A DNA stretch of 64,000 bases from Rhabdonatronobacter sediminivivens (GTDB lineage Bacteria; Pseudomonadota; Alphaproteobacteria; Rhodobacterales; Rhodobacteraceae), in the NCBI RefSeq assembly GCF_013415485.1, contig NZ_JACBXS010000015.1:1-64000 (forward strand), given 5' to 3'. Below are positions 27,403 to 36,659 of the stretch, piece by piece. Position numbers and translations under genes: made by a program. Numbering within the stretch: position 1 is the first letter of the stretch; each line of letters opens with the position of its first letter. The notes under the pieces are model-generated. The model saw only the letters and a list, made by a program, of their open reading frames with translations. It was not told where the DNA came from and ran no database searches.

Positions 27403-28587
27403 TCACGCCCTGCCTGCGTTACTGATTGCCGCTTCGAACTCGGCCTTCAGGGTTTCGATATCCTCGATCCCAACCGAAACGCGAAAGAACCCTTCGGTTA
27501 TGCCAAGTGCGGCGCGGGCCTCGGGCGTCAGGCCGCGATGCGAAGATGACGCCGGATGCGACAGCGTGGTGTTCACATCGCCCAGCGTCGGCGCAAAGGC
27601 GATGTCCGGCGCGGCGCGGGTCAACGCGTTGGCTTGCGCGCGCCCGCCGTCAAGCTCGAAGCTGACCATATGCCCGCCCCGATCGCCGAGGATGCAGCGC
27701 GCCCGGTTGTGATCCGGGTGATCCGGGCGCAACGGATAGAGCACACGGCGTATGCCGGGCAACCCGGCCAGATGGTCCGCCAGAGCGCGGGCATTGGCCT
27801 CCGCCCGGTCATAGCGCAACGGGAACGTCAGCAGGCCACGCTCGGCCAGCCAGCAGTCAAAGGGGCTGGCGGTCATGCCGGTGGTGACCGCGAAATCGGT
27901 GATGGCGCGCTGCACATCCGGGTCAGTTGCGGCGATATAGCCCAGCGTGGCATCCGAATGCCCGGCCAGGATCTTGGTGACGGAATGGATCACGATATCG
28001 GCGCCCAGATCGATGGCCCGGCAGCCGCGCGGCGTGGTGAATGTGTTGTCCACAGCCAGCAGGATGCCACGTTCGCGGGCCGCGGCGGCGATGGCCTGCA
28101 TGTCGGCCACACGCAGTGTCGGGTTGGACACAACCTCCAGCAGGATCATCCGGGTTTCGGGGCGGATCGCGGCGATGAATCGCTCGGCATCGGTGGGATC
28201 TGACAGCGACGTGGCGATGCCCAGCCGTGGCAGGTCCTGCCCCATCAACCGCAACGACCGGCCATAAAGCTGATCGCCGCCAATCACATGGTCGCCGGTC
28301 CTCAGAACGCCCATCAACGCCGCCGTCACCGCCGCCATGCCGGATCCGGTCATGATCCCGTCCGACACGCCTTCCAGAGCATCGATGCGCCGGGCCAGGA
28401 CGGTCGCATTGGGGTGGCCTTCGCGCGCATAGGTATATCCGTGCAGCCGCCCTTCATACTGCGCGTCGAGCGTATCCGGGTCCGGCGAGGCATAGACGAC
28501 CGAGGGCTGGATCGCCGTTCCCACGGGCCGCGAGGCGCTTTCGGGCCACAGGTTCAGGCGGCGGGTCGGATCGGTCAAGTCGGTCAT
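27403..28587 (-). CDS. Trans-sulfuration-type PLP-dependent enzyme (Cys/Met metabolism)
   Basis: A 394-residue fold-type I PLP enzyme of the cystathionine beta-lyase / gamma-synthase group. It shows YTYAREGHPNATVLARRIDALE, MTGSGMAAVTAALM, the cofactor-binding VDNTFTTPRGCRAIDLGAD, and the Schiff-base lysine in VIHSVTKILAGHSDATLGY. The start at 28587 has GGAG seven bases upstream. Whether it acts on cystathionine, homoserine esters or methionine cannot be read from sequence alone; the motif spacing is compatible with cystathionine beta-lyase. No regulator or sulfur gene flanks it. Confidence 0.88.
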   Translation of the reverse strand: MTDLTDPTRRLNLWPESASRPVGTAIQPSVVYASPDPDTLDAQYEGRLHGYTYAREGHPNATVLARRIDALEGVSDGIMTGSGMAAVTAALMGVLRTGDHVIGGDQLYGRSLRLMGQDLPRLGIATSLSDPTDAERFIAAIRPETRMILLEVVSNPTLRVADMQAIAAAARERGILLAVDNTFTTPRGCRAIDLGADIVIHSVTKILAGHSDATLGYIAATDPDVQRAITDFAVTTGMTASPFDCWLAERGLLTFPLRYDRAEANARALADHLAGLPGIRRVLYPLRPDHPDHNRARCILGDRGGHMVSFELDGGRAQANALTRAAPDIAFAPTLGDVNTTLSHPASSSHRGLTPEARAALGITEGFFRVSVGIEDIETLKAEFEAAISNAGRA

Positions 28588-28773
28588 CGGAGGCTCCGGT
28601 CTGTGATGCGGCTGTGTGCCACGGCGCAGGTTGTTGCGCAAGTGCGTGATCGGCTGTCGCATGACCTGCGGAACCAATTGAAACCGCCTGAATTATCTAT
28701 CAGAACAGGCTGTGCGCCGGTCCCTTGTCGGGGGCTTGGACGTCAGGCCTCTATCTGGTTGAATGAAGCGCAC

Positions 28774-30417
28774 ATGGAACCGCCCTTCTCGCATCAATCG
28801 CTGTTTGCGCCGCTGGCGCCGCTGGCGCTGGTCGCTGCGGCAGCGGCCTTCACGGCCTCGCTGACGCCGTCGCTGATCCCGCGTGAGGGGGTGACACAGG
28901 GCATTCTGGCGGGGATCGCCTTTCTGGCGGTCTATGGGGCGGGTGTGGCGCTGGTGGGAGTCTGGCGCTGGCTGGGGCTGCCGCGCTGGCGTCCGGCCTG
29001 GTTGTCGTGGCTGGCCTGGGCGGTGGCGGCGGGCACCGTCATCTTTGGCCTGGCCCGGGTGACAGGCTGGCAGAATGCCGTGCATGCCGTTTCAGGGATG
29101 GAGCCGGTGGAAAGCGCCCGTCCGTTTACCATCGCTGCCGTTGCAACGCTGATTGTTGTGCCGGGGTTGATACTGGGACGGATGGCGCGGATGCTGGTGG
29201 TGGCGGCTGCCAATGGCATGGCGCGGTATCTGCCGGACCGGGTTGCGTTGCTGGGCGCGCTTCTGATCACTGCCACGCTGTTCTGGACATTGGGCAACGG
29301 GGTTCTGGCAGGCGCGATCCTGCGGTCGCTGGATCGCGCAGCCTTGCAGGTCAACACCCTGATAAACCCGGAAATTGACCGCCCCACCGATCCGGCGAAA
29401 ACTGGCGGTCCCGGGTCATTCCTGGTGTGGGAGGAACTCAGCGCCCCGGGGCGCGCGCGCATCGCCGCTTTCCCCGATGCCGGGCAGATCGCCGAGGTCA
29501 CGGGCCAGCCCGGGCGGGACCCGGCGCGGGTCTATGTGGGCCTTGCCTCGGCCGAAACGCCCGAGGAGCGCGCGGAACTGGCCTTGGCCGAGCTGATCCG
29601 CACGGATGCCTTCTCGCGCGAGATCCTGGTCATCGCCACGCCCACGGGGCGCGGCTGGATCGACCCCGGAAGCCTGTCGTCGCTGGAATTCCTGTGGCGC
29701 GGGGACGTAGCTTCGGTCAGCGTGCAATATTCTTATCTTCCCAGTTGGTTGTCGCTGCTTCTTGAACCTGAATATGGGGTCGAGACCGCGCGCGAAACCT
29801 TTCACCGCGTCTATGAACACTGGCGCGAACTTCCGCCCGAGGATCGCCCGCGCCTGTATCTGCATGGCCTCAGCCTGGGCTCGTTCAACTCCGAATTGTC
29901 CGCCGATGTCTGGGATATCCTGCCCGAGCCTTATGACGGTGCCTTCTGGGCCGGGCCGACCTTTACCAATCCGCTGTGGCAGCAGTTCACTGCCCGGCGC
30001 ACCCCTGACAGCCCCGCCTGGCGTCCGGTGGTTCAGGACGGCTCGCTCGTGCGGTTTGCCACGCAGCAGGGCATTCCTGACCACGGCGATGCACCCTGGG
30101 GTCCGCTGCGTATCCTCTATCTGCAATACCCTTCTGATGCGATTACGTTTTTCGAGCCCGAGACGCTCTGGCGCAGGCCGGCATGGCTCAGCCCGCGGGC
30201 GCCGGATGTTTCGCCGGCGTTTCGCTGGTTGCCGGTGGTCACCTTTCTGCAGCTTTTCACGGATCTGACCGGATCCTTCCGCACGCCGATTGGCGTCGGT
30301 CATGCCTATGCGGGTGAGCATTATCTGGACAGCTGGCTTGCACTGACCGAGCCGGAAGGCTGGGATGAACCCACGCTGGAGCGTGTTCGCACCTGGTTCC
30401 GGGCGCGGGGGCTCTGA
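28774..30417 (+). CDS. Membrane-anchored alpha/beta hydrolase (DUF2319 type)
   Basis: A 547-residue protein. The N-terminal about 190 residues hold four or five helices (APLALVAAAAAFTASLTP, ILAGIAFLAVYGAGVALVGV and others). The remainder is an alpha/beta-hydrolase domain with the nucleophile elbow GLSLGS (LYLHGLSLGSFNSELS, near 370) and a C-terminal HAYAGEHYLDSWL that may carry the catalytic histidine. This matches the DUF2319/Abhydrolase_9 membrane family. The start at 28774 precedes the first helix; a much longer open frame upstream overlaps the PLP gene. Substrate unknown, probably lipid or ester. Confidence 0.82.
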   Translation: MEPPFSHQSLFAPLAPLALVAAAAAFTASLTPSLIPREGVTQGILAGIAFLAVYGAGVALVGVWRWLGLPRWRPAWLSWLAWAVAAGTVIFGLARVTGWQNAVHAVSGMEPVESARPFTIAAVATLIVVPGLILGRMARMLVVAAANGMARYLPDRVALLGALLITATLFWTLGNGVLAGAILRSLDRAALQVNTLINPEIDRPTDPAKTGGPGSFLVWEELSAPGRARIAAFPDAGQIAEVTGQPGRDPARVYVGLASAETPEERAELALAELIRTDAFSREILVIATPTGRGWIDPGSLSSLEFLWRGDVASVSVQYSYLPSWLSLLLEPEYGVETARETFHRVYEHWRELPPEDRPRLYLHGLSLGSFNSELSADVWDILPEPYDGAFWAGPTFTNPLWQQFTARRTPDSPAWRPVVQDGSLVRFATQQGIPDHGDAPWGPLRILYLQYPSDAITFFEPETLWRRPAWLSPRAPDVSPAFRWLPVVTFLQLFTDLTGSFRTPIGVGHAYAGEHYLDSWLALTEPEGWDEPTLERVRTWFRARGL

Positions 30418-30444
30418 CCCCCCTGCCCCTTTATCTCTTCCAGA

Positions 30445-31047
30445 TCAACGGCTTGCGCTGTTTTCCCAATCCCGCAGCCGCGCCACGTAACGCGCCAGCG
30501 TGTCGATCTCCAGATTGACCAGATCGCCCTGCGCCGTATCACCCCATGTGGTGACCGTCTTGGTGTGCGGGATCAGGTTCACGCCGAACTCGGTGCCGTC
30601 AACCTCGTTCACGGTCAGGGATGTCCCATTGAGCGCCACCGACCCCTTGGGCGCGATGAAGGCGGCAAGCTCTGCCGGTGCGCGGAACCGGAACCGGGTG
30701 CTGGCCCCTTCATCGCGCAGCTCCAGAACTTCGGCCACGCCATCCACATGGCCCGAGACGATATGGCCGCCCAGTTCATCGCCGACCCGCAACGCGCGCT
30801 CCAGGTTCACACGCTTGCCGACGGTCCAGCCGCCCAGGTTGGTCTTGGCGACCGTTTCTGCCGAGACCTGCACCTCATACCAGTCCGGGCCAAGCGCCAC
30901 CACGGTCAGGCAGACCCCGTCCGACGCGATCGAGGCGCCAATGTCGATGCCGCCGGTATCATAGCGGGTTGCGATCCGCGCGCGCAGGTCGCCCTCGTGC
31001 TGCAACTGCGTGACGGTGCCGATATCGGTGATGATGCCTGTGAACAT
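30445..31047 (-). CDS. ribE: Riboflavin synthase (alpha chain type)
   Basis: A 200-residue enzyme that dismutates two molecules of 6,7-dimethyl-8-ribityllumazine to riboflavin. It has two lumazine-binding repeats: MFTGIITDIGTV with SDGVCLTV, and GGHIVSGHVDGVAEV with LNGTSLTVN. The start at 31047 is the invariant MFTGI. Other riboflavin genes are absent from the window, and no FMN riboswitch was seen upstream. Confidence 0.96.
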   Translation of the reverse strand: MFTGIITDIGTVTQLQHEGDLRARIATRYDTGGIDIGASIASDGVCLTVVALGPDWYEVQVSAETVAKTNLGGWTVGKRVNLERALRVGDELGGHIVSGHVDGVAEVLELRDEGASTRFRFRAPAELAAFIAPKGSVALNGTSLTVNEVDGTEFGVNLIPHTKTVTTWGDTAQGDLVNLEIDTLARYVARLRDWENSASR

Positions 31048-31151
31048 GCGCGTGCTCCTGTTTCGATTGCGCAGGTATAGCCTTGGACCGGGGGGAGCAA
31101 GAGCGCCCTGCCCGCGCCTTGCTGCATTGCGCCATATTATTGACGCATTCT

Positions 31152-31234
31152 CTTGGAATTTTAACGAAATCCAAGGCACCATGACGTTCCAACCCTTTCG
31201 GGGCCAGTGCCCGATGTGCGGAGTACCGATTTGA
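31152..31234 (+). promoter_or_regulatory. Inverted repeat and 17-codon leader frame before kpsS
   Basis: CTTGGA (31152-31157) and TCCAAG (31170-31175) form an inverted repeat. A tiny frame, MTFQPFRGQCPMCGVPI, runs from ATG 31181 to TGA 31232-31234, preceded by AAGG. It stops one base before the kpsS ATG at 31236, which itself has no clear ribosome site, so kpsS may be translated by coupling. Its Cys-x-x-Cys pair is notable, but expression is unproven. Confidence 0.35.
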
Positions 31235-31235
31235 C

Positions 31236-32540
31236 ATGACCATGGGTTTGACGGGCGACAACCGGCGGTTCCTGTTCCTGCAGGGGCCGCATGGGCCGTT
31301 TTTCGGACGACTGGGCCGGATGGTCCAGGCCTCTGGCGCGACGGTCTGGCGCGTGGGCTTCAACCGCGGGGATCAGGCGTTCTGGCCGGACCGGGACAGC
31401 TACATTCCCTATCGCGGCGCACCGGAAGATTGGCCTGACACACTGTGCAAGCTCCTGGATGAAAAGGAAATTACGGATATCGTCCTCTATGGCGATGTTC
31501 GTCCCATCCACGCGCGCGCGGTGGACGCGGCACGCGCGCGCAATGTCACCGTGCATGTCTTTGAAGAGGGCTACATGCGCCCCTATTGGGTGACCTATGA
31601 GCGCGGCGGCTCCAACGGAAACTCGCGCCTGATGGGGCTTTCGGTGGATCAGATGCGCGCGGCGCTGCAGGGTTGCGATATCGACCAGCCCGACCCGCCC
31701 GCACATTGGGGCGACATGCGCGAACATATCTTCTACGGGGCGCTGTATCATGCCTTCGTGCTGCTGCTGAATCACGGCTACCGGCAGTTCAGACCGCATC
31801 GTGCCCTGACCGTGGCGCAGGAATTCCGTCACTATATCAAGCGGTTGTGGGCCATGCCTCTGACGTCGATCGAGCGGCGCGTGGCGCAGTGGCGTATCCG
31901 CAATGCAGGCTTTCCCTATCATGTGGTGCTGCTGCAACTGGCCCATGATTCCAGTTTCACCGCCCACAGCAGCTTTCGCAGCATGGAGGAATTTCTGGAG
32001 GTCTGCATCCGCGGCTTTGCCGAAGGCGCCCCGCACCATCACCACATCGTCTTCAAGGCCCATCCGCTGGAGGACGGGCGCGAGCCGATCCGCCGCATCC
32101 TGCGCCGTCTGGCCCGGGACTATGGTCTGGAAGCGCGGGTGCATTACCTGCGCGGCGGCAAGCTGGCCAGCCTGCTGGACCATGCCCGCAGCGCGGTGAC
32201 GGTCAATTCCACCGCCGCGCAACAGGTGCTCTGGCGCGGAATGCCGCTGAAGGTCTTTGGCAATGCGGTCTATGGCAAGCCCGAGTTCGTCTCTGACCAG
32301 CCGCTGGCCGAATTCTTTGCCGCCCCGCGCCGTCCCGATGCGCGGGCGTATCGGGACTATCGGCATTTTCTGCTGGAAACCTCGCAGGTTGCGGGCGGTT
32401 TTTATTCCTTTCGCGGGCGGCGGATGTTGCTGCGCCAGGTGGTGGATATGATGCTGGCCCCCGATGATCCTTATGAGGCGCTGGAGCGCGGAAGCGCGGC
32501 GCCAAGGCAACAGTTGCGGCTTGTCCGCCCAGGCGGCTGA
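31236..32540 (+). CDS. kpsS: Capsule polysaccharide biosynthesis protein KpsS
   Basis: A 434-residue cytoplasmic protein of the KpsS/LipB (RkpJ) family, which adds the poly-Kdo linker to the phosphatidylglycerol anchor of group-2-type capsules. Family features are FLFLQGPHGPFFGRLGRML-like opening residues, GDVRPIHARAV, VFEEGYMRPYWVTYERGG (near 110) and VFKAHPLEDGR with VTVNSTAAQQVLWRGMPLKV toward the C-terminus. It is first in a plus-strand cluster with a Wza/KpsD-like lipoprotein and kpsC. Weak initiation signals suggest coupling to a short upstream frame. Confidence 0.92.
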   Translation: MTMGLTGDNRRFLFLQGPHGPFFGRLGRMVQASGATVWRVGFNRGDQAFWPDRDSYIPYRGAPEDWPDTLCKLLDEKEITDIVLYGDVRPIHARAVDAARARNVTVHVFEEGYMRPYWVTYERGGSNGNSRLMGLSVDQMRAALQGCDIDQPDPPAHWGDMREHIFYGALYHAFVLLLNHGYRQFRPHRALTVAQEFRHYIKRLWAMPLTSIERRVAQWRIRNAGFPYHVVLLQLAHDSSFTAHSSFRSMEEFLEVCIRGFAEGAPHHHHIVFKAHPLEDGREPIRRILRRLARDYGLEARVHYLRGGKLASLLDHARSAVTVNSTAAQQVLWRGMPLKVFGNAVYGKPEFVSDQPLAEFFAAPRRPDARAYRDYRHFLLETSQVAGGFYSFRGRRMLLRQVVDMMLAPDDPYEALERGSAAPRQQLRLVRPGG

Positions 32541-32641
32541 CAATCAACGCTTGGAGAACACGGCGATTTTCGCTACGTTGCAAAAAAAGACCGAGGCGGT
32601 ATTCCGAAATAATAAGGCAGTTCCGAAAAGGAGCCCGAGCA

Positions 32642-33784
32642 GTGATCGACAGAATTCCCCTCAGGGCCAGTACTCTGGCCCTCGCCGCGTTTGTGGGCCT
32701 TGCGGCAGCCTGCACCCCGCCCCGCTCCGGGCCCAGCATGGATGAAATCTTCTCCGGCTCGGTCCTGCGTGAAGGGGACGCTTATATTGTTGCCGTCAAC
32801 CGGGCCGTTGCGCGGACCGCGGCGCAGGTGCCCTCGATGGGCTTCAGCACCGGGTTGCGACAGGGCGCCTTGCTGGGCGGCGACACCATCCAGCCCGGTG
32901 ATACCATCACCCTGAACATCTTTGAAAACGTTGCCGAGGGGCTGTTTGCTGGCCCCGAGGTGAACAACGCCATCCTGACCGAGGTGCAGGTGGACGATGC
33001 GGGCTTTGTCTTTGTGCCCTATGCCGGACGCATCCGCGCCGCCGGGCGCACCCCCGAAGCCCTGCGCCGCAACCTGAGCGAGGTTCTGGACGAACAGACC
33101 CCGGACCCGCAGGTCATGGTGTCCCGCGCGGGCGGCGATGGCAGCACCGTTACCGTTCTGGGCGAGGTCAACGCCCAGGGGGTCTATCCGATCGAACGCC
33201 CGACACGGCGGCTGAGTGCAATGATCGCCGCAGCCGGCGGCCCTGCAATTCCGGCCGAGCGGGCGGTTGTGCGTCTGACACGGGGCAAGCGGCAGGAAAG
33301 CGTGTTCCTCAATGACATCCTGGAAACGCCCTCCTTTGACATCGCCCTGCGCGGCGGCGACCGGGTCCAGATCGAAGGCGACCGCCGGGCCTTTGCCGTC
33401 CTGGGCGCCACCGGGACCTCCAGCCGGTTGCCCTTCGAAGCGCCGGTGATCTCGGCCATGGAAGCGATTGCCATGGTCGGCGGCCTCGACCCGCTGCGCG
33501 CCGATCCGAAGGGCGTCTTCGTGTTCCGCGACGAACCCGAGGAAATGGCCCGCGCCATTCTGGACGACCCCCGGATCCTTGGCGAACAGCGCTTTGTCTA
33601 CGTTCTGGACCTCACCGCACCCAACGGCATGTTCAACGCCCGCGACTTCAAGATCCGCGACGGCGACACCGTCTATGTGACCGAAGCCTCTTCGGTTGCC
33701 TGGTCGCGCCAGATCGCAGCGCTGACCGGCACGCTGTCCGCGGCCGGAAGCGTGCAATCGCTGGCCGAAGGAAGCACCGACTGA
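32642..33784 (+). CDS. Polysaccharide export lipoprotein (Wza/KpsD-like)
   Basis: A 380-residue outer-membrane export protein. The GTG start at 32642 follows a purine-rich AAAAGGAG. A lipoprotein signal ends in the lipobox LAAAC with Cys24. The Poly_export domain (about 55-160, GDTITLNIFENVAEGL) is followed by SLBB-type segments (VTVLGEVNAQGVYPIERPTR, and FAVLGATGTSSRLPFEAPVI). It should form the outer-membrane channel for the capsule made by the flanking kps genes. There is an AT-richer 100-bp gap after kpsS. Confidence 0.92.
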   Translation: MIDRIPLRASTLALAAFVGLAAACTPPRSGPSMDEIFSGSVLREGDAYIVAVNRAVARTAAQVPSMGFSTGLRQGALLGGDTIQPGDTITLNIFENVAEGLFAGPEVNNAILTEVQVDDAGFVFVPYAGRIRAAGRTPEALRRNLSEVLDEQTPDPQVMVSRAGGDGSTVTVLGEVNAQGVYPIERPTRRLSAMIAAAGGPAIPAERAVVRLTRGKRQESVFLNDILETPSFDIALRGGDRVQIEGDRRAFAVLGATGTSSRLPFEAPVISAMEAIAMVGGLDPLRADPKGVFVFRDEPEEMARAILDDPRILGEQRFVYVLDLTAPNGMFNARDFKIRDGDTVYVTEASSVAWSRQIAALTGTLSAAGSVQSLAEGSTD

Positions 33785-33792
33785 CCCAGCGC

Positions 33793-35856
33793 GTGCCGAC
33801 AGATCAACCCGCCGCCCGAATGCTGCGCGCGTTCAGCGGCGGGTTTCTGTTTCCCGCTGCCCAACCGCGCCGCATCCGCCGCATTCTGGCACTGGCGGGC
33901 TGGCCCCTGCGCCCGGGCTGGCCGGGACGTGATGACGCGGTGGCCGCCTGGGGGCATGGCCCGACCGCCTGGCGAGCCGAGGCCGTAGCCGCGCGCAGCG
34001 GCGCGCAGCTTGTGCGGATCGAGGATGCGTTCCTGCGCTCGGTCCTGCCCGGGCGCATCGGGGGGGAGCCGCCCCTGGGCCTGATGATTGACCCCACCGG
34101 CGGCGCGCATTACGCCCCGGCCCGGCCCTCGGCGCTGGAGCAATTGCTGGCCACCCACCCGCTGGATGACCACGCCCTGCTGGAACGCGCCCGTATCGGT
34201 GCGGCCCGGTTGCAGGCACTGGATTTGTCCAAATACAACGGCCATGACCCCCACGCGCCCCTGCCGGACCCGGGTTATGTGCTGGTCATCGACCAGGTGC
34301 GCGGCGATGCCTCGCTCCGCCATGGGGGTTTGGATGGCCCGCTTCCGCCCAACATTTTCCGCGAGATGCTGGTCACCGCCCAGGCGGAAAACCCCGGTGC
34401 GCGGGTGGTGATCAAGACCCACCCCGAAACCGCGGGCGGACACCGCATCGGGCATTTCACCGCCGCCGATGCGACGACGGATCGCATGACGCTGCTGGAC
34501 ACGCCGGTGTCGCCCTGGCAACTTCTGCAGGGCGCGCAGGCGGTCTATACGGTATCGTCGCAATTGGGGTTCGAGGCGATCTTCGCCGGGCACCGCCCGC
34601 GGGTGCTGGGGCTGCCCTTCTATGCTGGATGGGGCCTGACGCGCGATGAGACCCCCCATCCACGCCGCCGCCGCACCCTCAGCCGCGCCCAGCTTTTCGC
34701 CGCCGCCATGCTGCTGGCCCCGGTCTGGTATGACCCCTGCCGTGACCAGCTTTGCCGGTTCGAGGACGCGCTGGACCATCTGGAGGCCCAGGTCCGTGCC
34801 TGGCGCGAGGATCGCGCGGGCCATGTGGCGCTGGGGATGCGCCTGTGGAAGCGCGCGCCGTTGCAGCGGTTCCATGGCCGCTGGCGGCGACTGCGCTTTG
34901 CCAGCGATGACGCGCAAGCCGTCGCCCGCGCCGGGGCCGAGGGGCGCGGTATCCTGGTCTGGGCCGGGCGGGAAAGCGCCACGCTTGCGCAAACCGCGGC
35001 TGGCCTGCCGCTGCGGCGGGTTGAGGACGGGTTTCTGCGCTCACGCGGGTTGGGGGCGGAGCTGATCCCGCCCATGTCGCTGGTGGCCGATGACCTGGGC
35101 ATCTATTACGATCCCACGCGCGAAAGCCGGCTTGAGCGGCTGATTGCGACCGAACCGCCCCCGGGGGGCCGCGCCCGTGCCGAACGGCTGGTTCAGGCGC
35201 TGGTTGAACGGGGCGTATCAAAATACAATCTGGGCACCCCGCCGCCGGATTTGCCGCCCGGGCACCGAATTCTGGTGCCGGGCCAGGTTGAGGATGACGC
35301 CTCGATCCGCTTGGGCGCTGTGGATGTGCGGACCAATCTGGACCTGCTGCGTGCGGCCCGCGCCGCCAACCCCGATGCGGTGGTGATCTACAAGCCGCAC
35401 CCGGATGTCGAAGCCGGCCTGCGCCCCGGCATCATCCCTGAGCCCGAGGCCCGCGCGCTGGCCGTTGTGATCGTCACCCACACCGACCCCGCCGCCCTGC
35501 TTTCGCGGGTTGATGAGGTCTGGACCATCACCTCGCTCACGGGGTTCGAGGCGCTGTTGCGCGGCAAGCCGGTGGTCACCCTCGGGCGCCCCTTCTACGC
35601 AGGCTGGGGGTTGACCCGGGATCTGGCGGCCCAGCCAGCCCGGCGCCGGGCGCGGCCGGACCTGCTGGCCCTGGTCCATGCCACCCTGATCGCCTATCCT
35701 CGCTACATGGACCCGGTGACCGGTTTGCCCTGCAGCCCGGAACTGGCCCTGCACCGGCTGGCCCATGGACCGGTGGCACAAGGCGGTCCCGCGCTGCGCC
35801 TCCTGTCGAAACTGCAGGGCCTGCTGGCCAGCCAGGCGCATCTGTGGCGACGCTGA
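33793..35856 (+). CDS. kpsC: Capsule polysaccharide biosynthesis protein KpsC
   Basis: A 687-residue protein of the KpsC (LipA) family, containing two related Kdo-transferase halves. Each half has an EDxFLRS motif (VRIEDAFLRSVLPG near 75; RRVEDGFLRSRGLG near 412), an SKYN motif (DLSKYNG; GVSKYNLG), a KTHPE/KPHPD motif, and xPFYAGWGLTRD (near 275 and 603). It builds the alternating beta-Kdo linker with KpsS. GTG 33793 lies 8 bp after the export gene; ATG 33820 is an alternative. No kpsM, kpsT or kpsE transport genes lie in the window. Confidence 0.94.
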   Translation: MPTDQPAARMLRAFSGGFLFPAAQPRRIRRILALAGWPLRPGWPGRDDAVAAWGHGPTAWRAEAVAARSGAQLVRIEDAFLRSVLPGRIGGEPPLGLMIDPTGGAHYAPARPSALEQLLATHPLDDHALLERARIGAARLQALDLSKYNGHDPHAPLPDPGYVLVIDQVRGDASLRHGGLDGPLPPNIFREMLVTAQAENPGARVVIKTHPETAGGHRIGHFTAADATTDRMTLLDTPVSPWQLLQGAQAVYTVSSQLGFEAIFAGHRPRVLGLPFYAGWGLTRDETPHPRRRRTLSRAQLFAAAMLLAPVWYDPCRDQLCRFEDALDHLEAQVRAWREDRAGHVALGMRLWKRAPLQRFHGRWRRLRFASDDAQAVARAGAEGRGILVWAGRESATLAQTAAGLPLRRVEDGFLRSRGLGAELIPPMSLVADDLGIYYDPTRESRLERLIATEPPPGGRARAERLVQALVERGVSKYNLGTPPPDLPPGHRILVPGQVEDDASIRLGAVDVRTNLDLLRAARAANPDAVVIYKPHPDVEAGLRPGIIPEPEARALAVVIVTHTDPAALLSRVDEVWTITSLTGFEALLRGKPVVTLGRPFYAGWGLTRDLAAQPARRRARPDLLALVHATLIAYPRYMDPVTGLPCSPELALHRLAHGPVAQGGPALRLLSKLQGLLASQAHLWRR

Positions 35857-35884
35857 CTGCGCGGGAAATGGGGGCGAGCGAGGT

Positions 35885-35971
35885 GCCCCTTGCCCGGAGC
35901 AGGTTTGTGACCGCTTGGCCGAGGAGGACCGGGCCAGGGTCTTCAGCGCCGCGGGCCGCGAAGTCGCTTGA
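35885..35971 (+). pseudogene. Possible C-terminal remnant of an amidohydrolase
   Basis: A short plus-strand frame reads LAEEDRARVFSAAGREVA and stops at 35971. LxxxDRARVFxGxAxxVY is how many amidohydrolase-2 family proteins end. No other part of such a gene is present, because the upstream frame runs through the end of kpsC. The assignment rests on about 18 residues and is tentative. Confidence 0.3.
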
Positions 35972-36002
35972 GCGCAGCACGCGCTAGATTGCGAGGTCAA
36001 GC

Positions 36003-36333
36003 CTGGGTTTCCAAAGGGGCGGAACAGTTCGATCTTGGGGCAGCGGTCCATGACCACTTTCAGCCCCGCATCCTCGGCCAGCCGCGCCGCGCGGTCATCA
36101 TAGACGCCGATCTGCCCCCAGAGGTCCTTGGCGCCGATTGCAATGGCCTGTTCGGCGATGCCGTACAGCTCTGCACTGGGTCGAAACACCACGACCATAT
36201 CGACCGGGCGGCCGATCTCCTGGAGCGATCGATAGACTGGAAGGCCGCGGATCTCGGTCACCCTGGGGTTCGGGTTGACCGGCAGGATCTCATAGCCCTC
36301 GGTGATCTGTCGGTTGCTCAGCGCGACCTGTCA
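36003..36333 (-). pseudogene. CoA-binding (YccU-like) protein remnant lacking its N-terminus
   Basis: The frame reads EGYEILPVNPNPRVTEIRG, then SLQEIGRPVDMVVVFRP, AIAIGAKDLWGQIGVYDD, and ends near LKVVMDRCPKIELFRPF. This is the C-terminal two thirds of the small CoA-binding family, whose usual end is MDRCPKIE. An in-frame stop precedes QVALSN, the N-terminal glycine-rich part is missing, and no proper stop follows. The gene is therefore broken at both ends. Confidence 0.75.
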
Positions 36334-36373
36334 GCGCTGATCCACGTCACCCCTGGTCAGCCGGGCGGCGCAG

Positions 36374-36589
36374 GTGATGCAGCTCATCCCCGATCGCGGG
36401 CATCTCCAGCCGGTGAATCACCTGGGAACAGGTCGGGCTGTCCGGATCGGCGTCCACCGTTGCCAGATAATCCGGCTTCTGGATGCCGGTCCCGGTGTAT
36501 ATGGCGATCGTATAAAGCAACTTCTCCCGAGGGGCCCTGATCGCCTCGGCGGAGCTTGCATAGCCAGGTCCGCAACACGCTCCGTCCAT
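36374..36589 (-). pseudogene. Truncated selenium-binding protein / methanethiol oxidase, N-terminal 72 codons
   Basis: The frame starts at 36589 behind a good ribosome site (AAGGGAGGG) and reads MDGACCGPGYASSAEAIRAP, REKLLYTIAIYTGTGIQKPD, then YLATVDADPDSPTCSQVIHR and ends at GDELHH. These are the first residues of the SBP56/methanethiol oxidase family (about 450 residues). After DELHH the similarity stops and a stop codon follows eight codons later, replaced by the CoA-binding remnant. It is divergent to an IclR regulator that may once have controlled it. Confidence 0.8.
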
Positions 36590-36659
36590 GGCGAATCCCT
36601 CCCTTGAGTCCCCTGAAATCCTGTAAATCGAAAAACCTTGTATTATGAATTGAGAAAAC

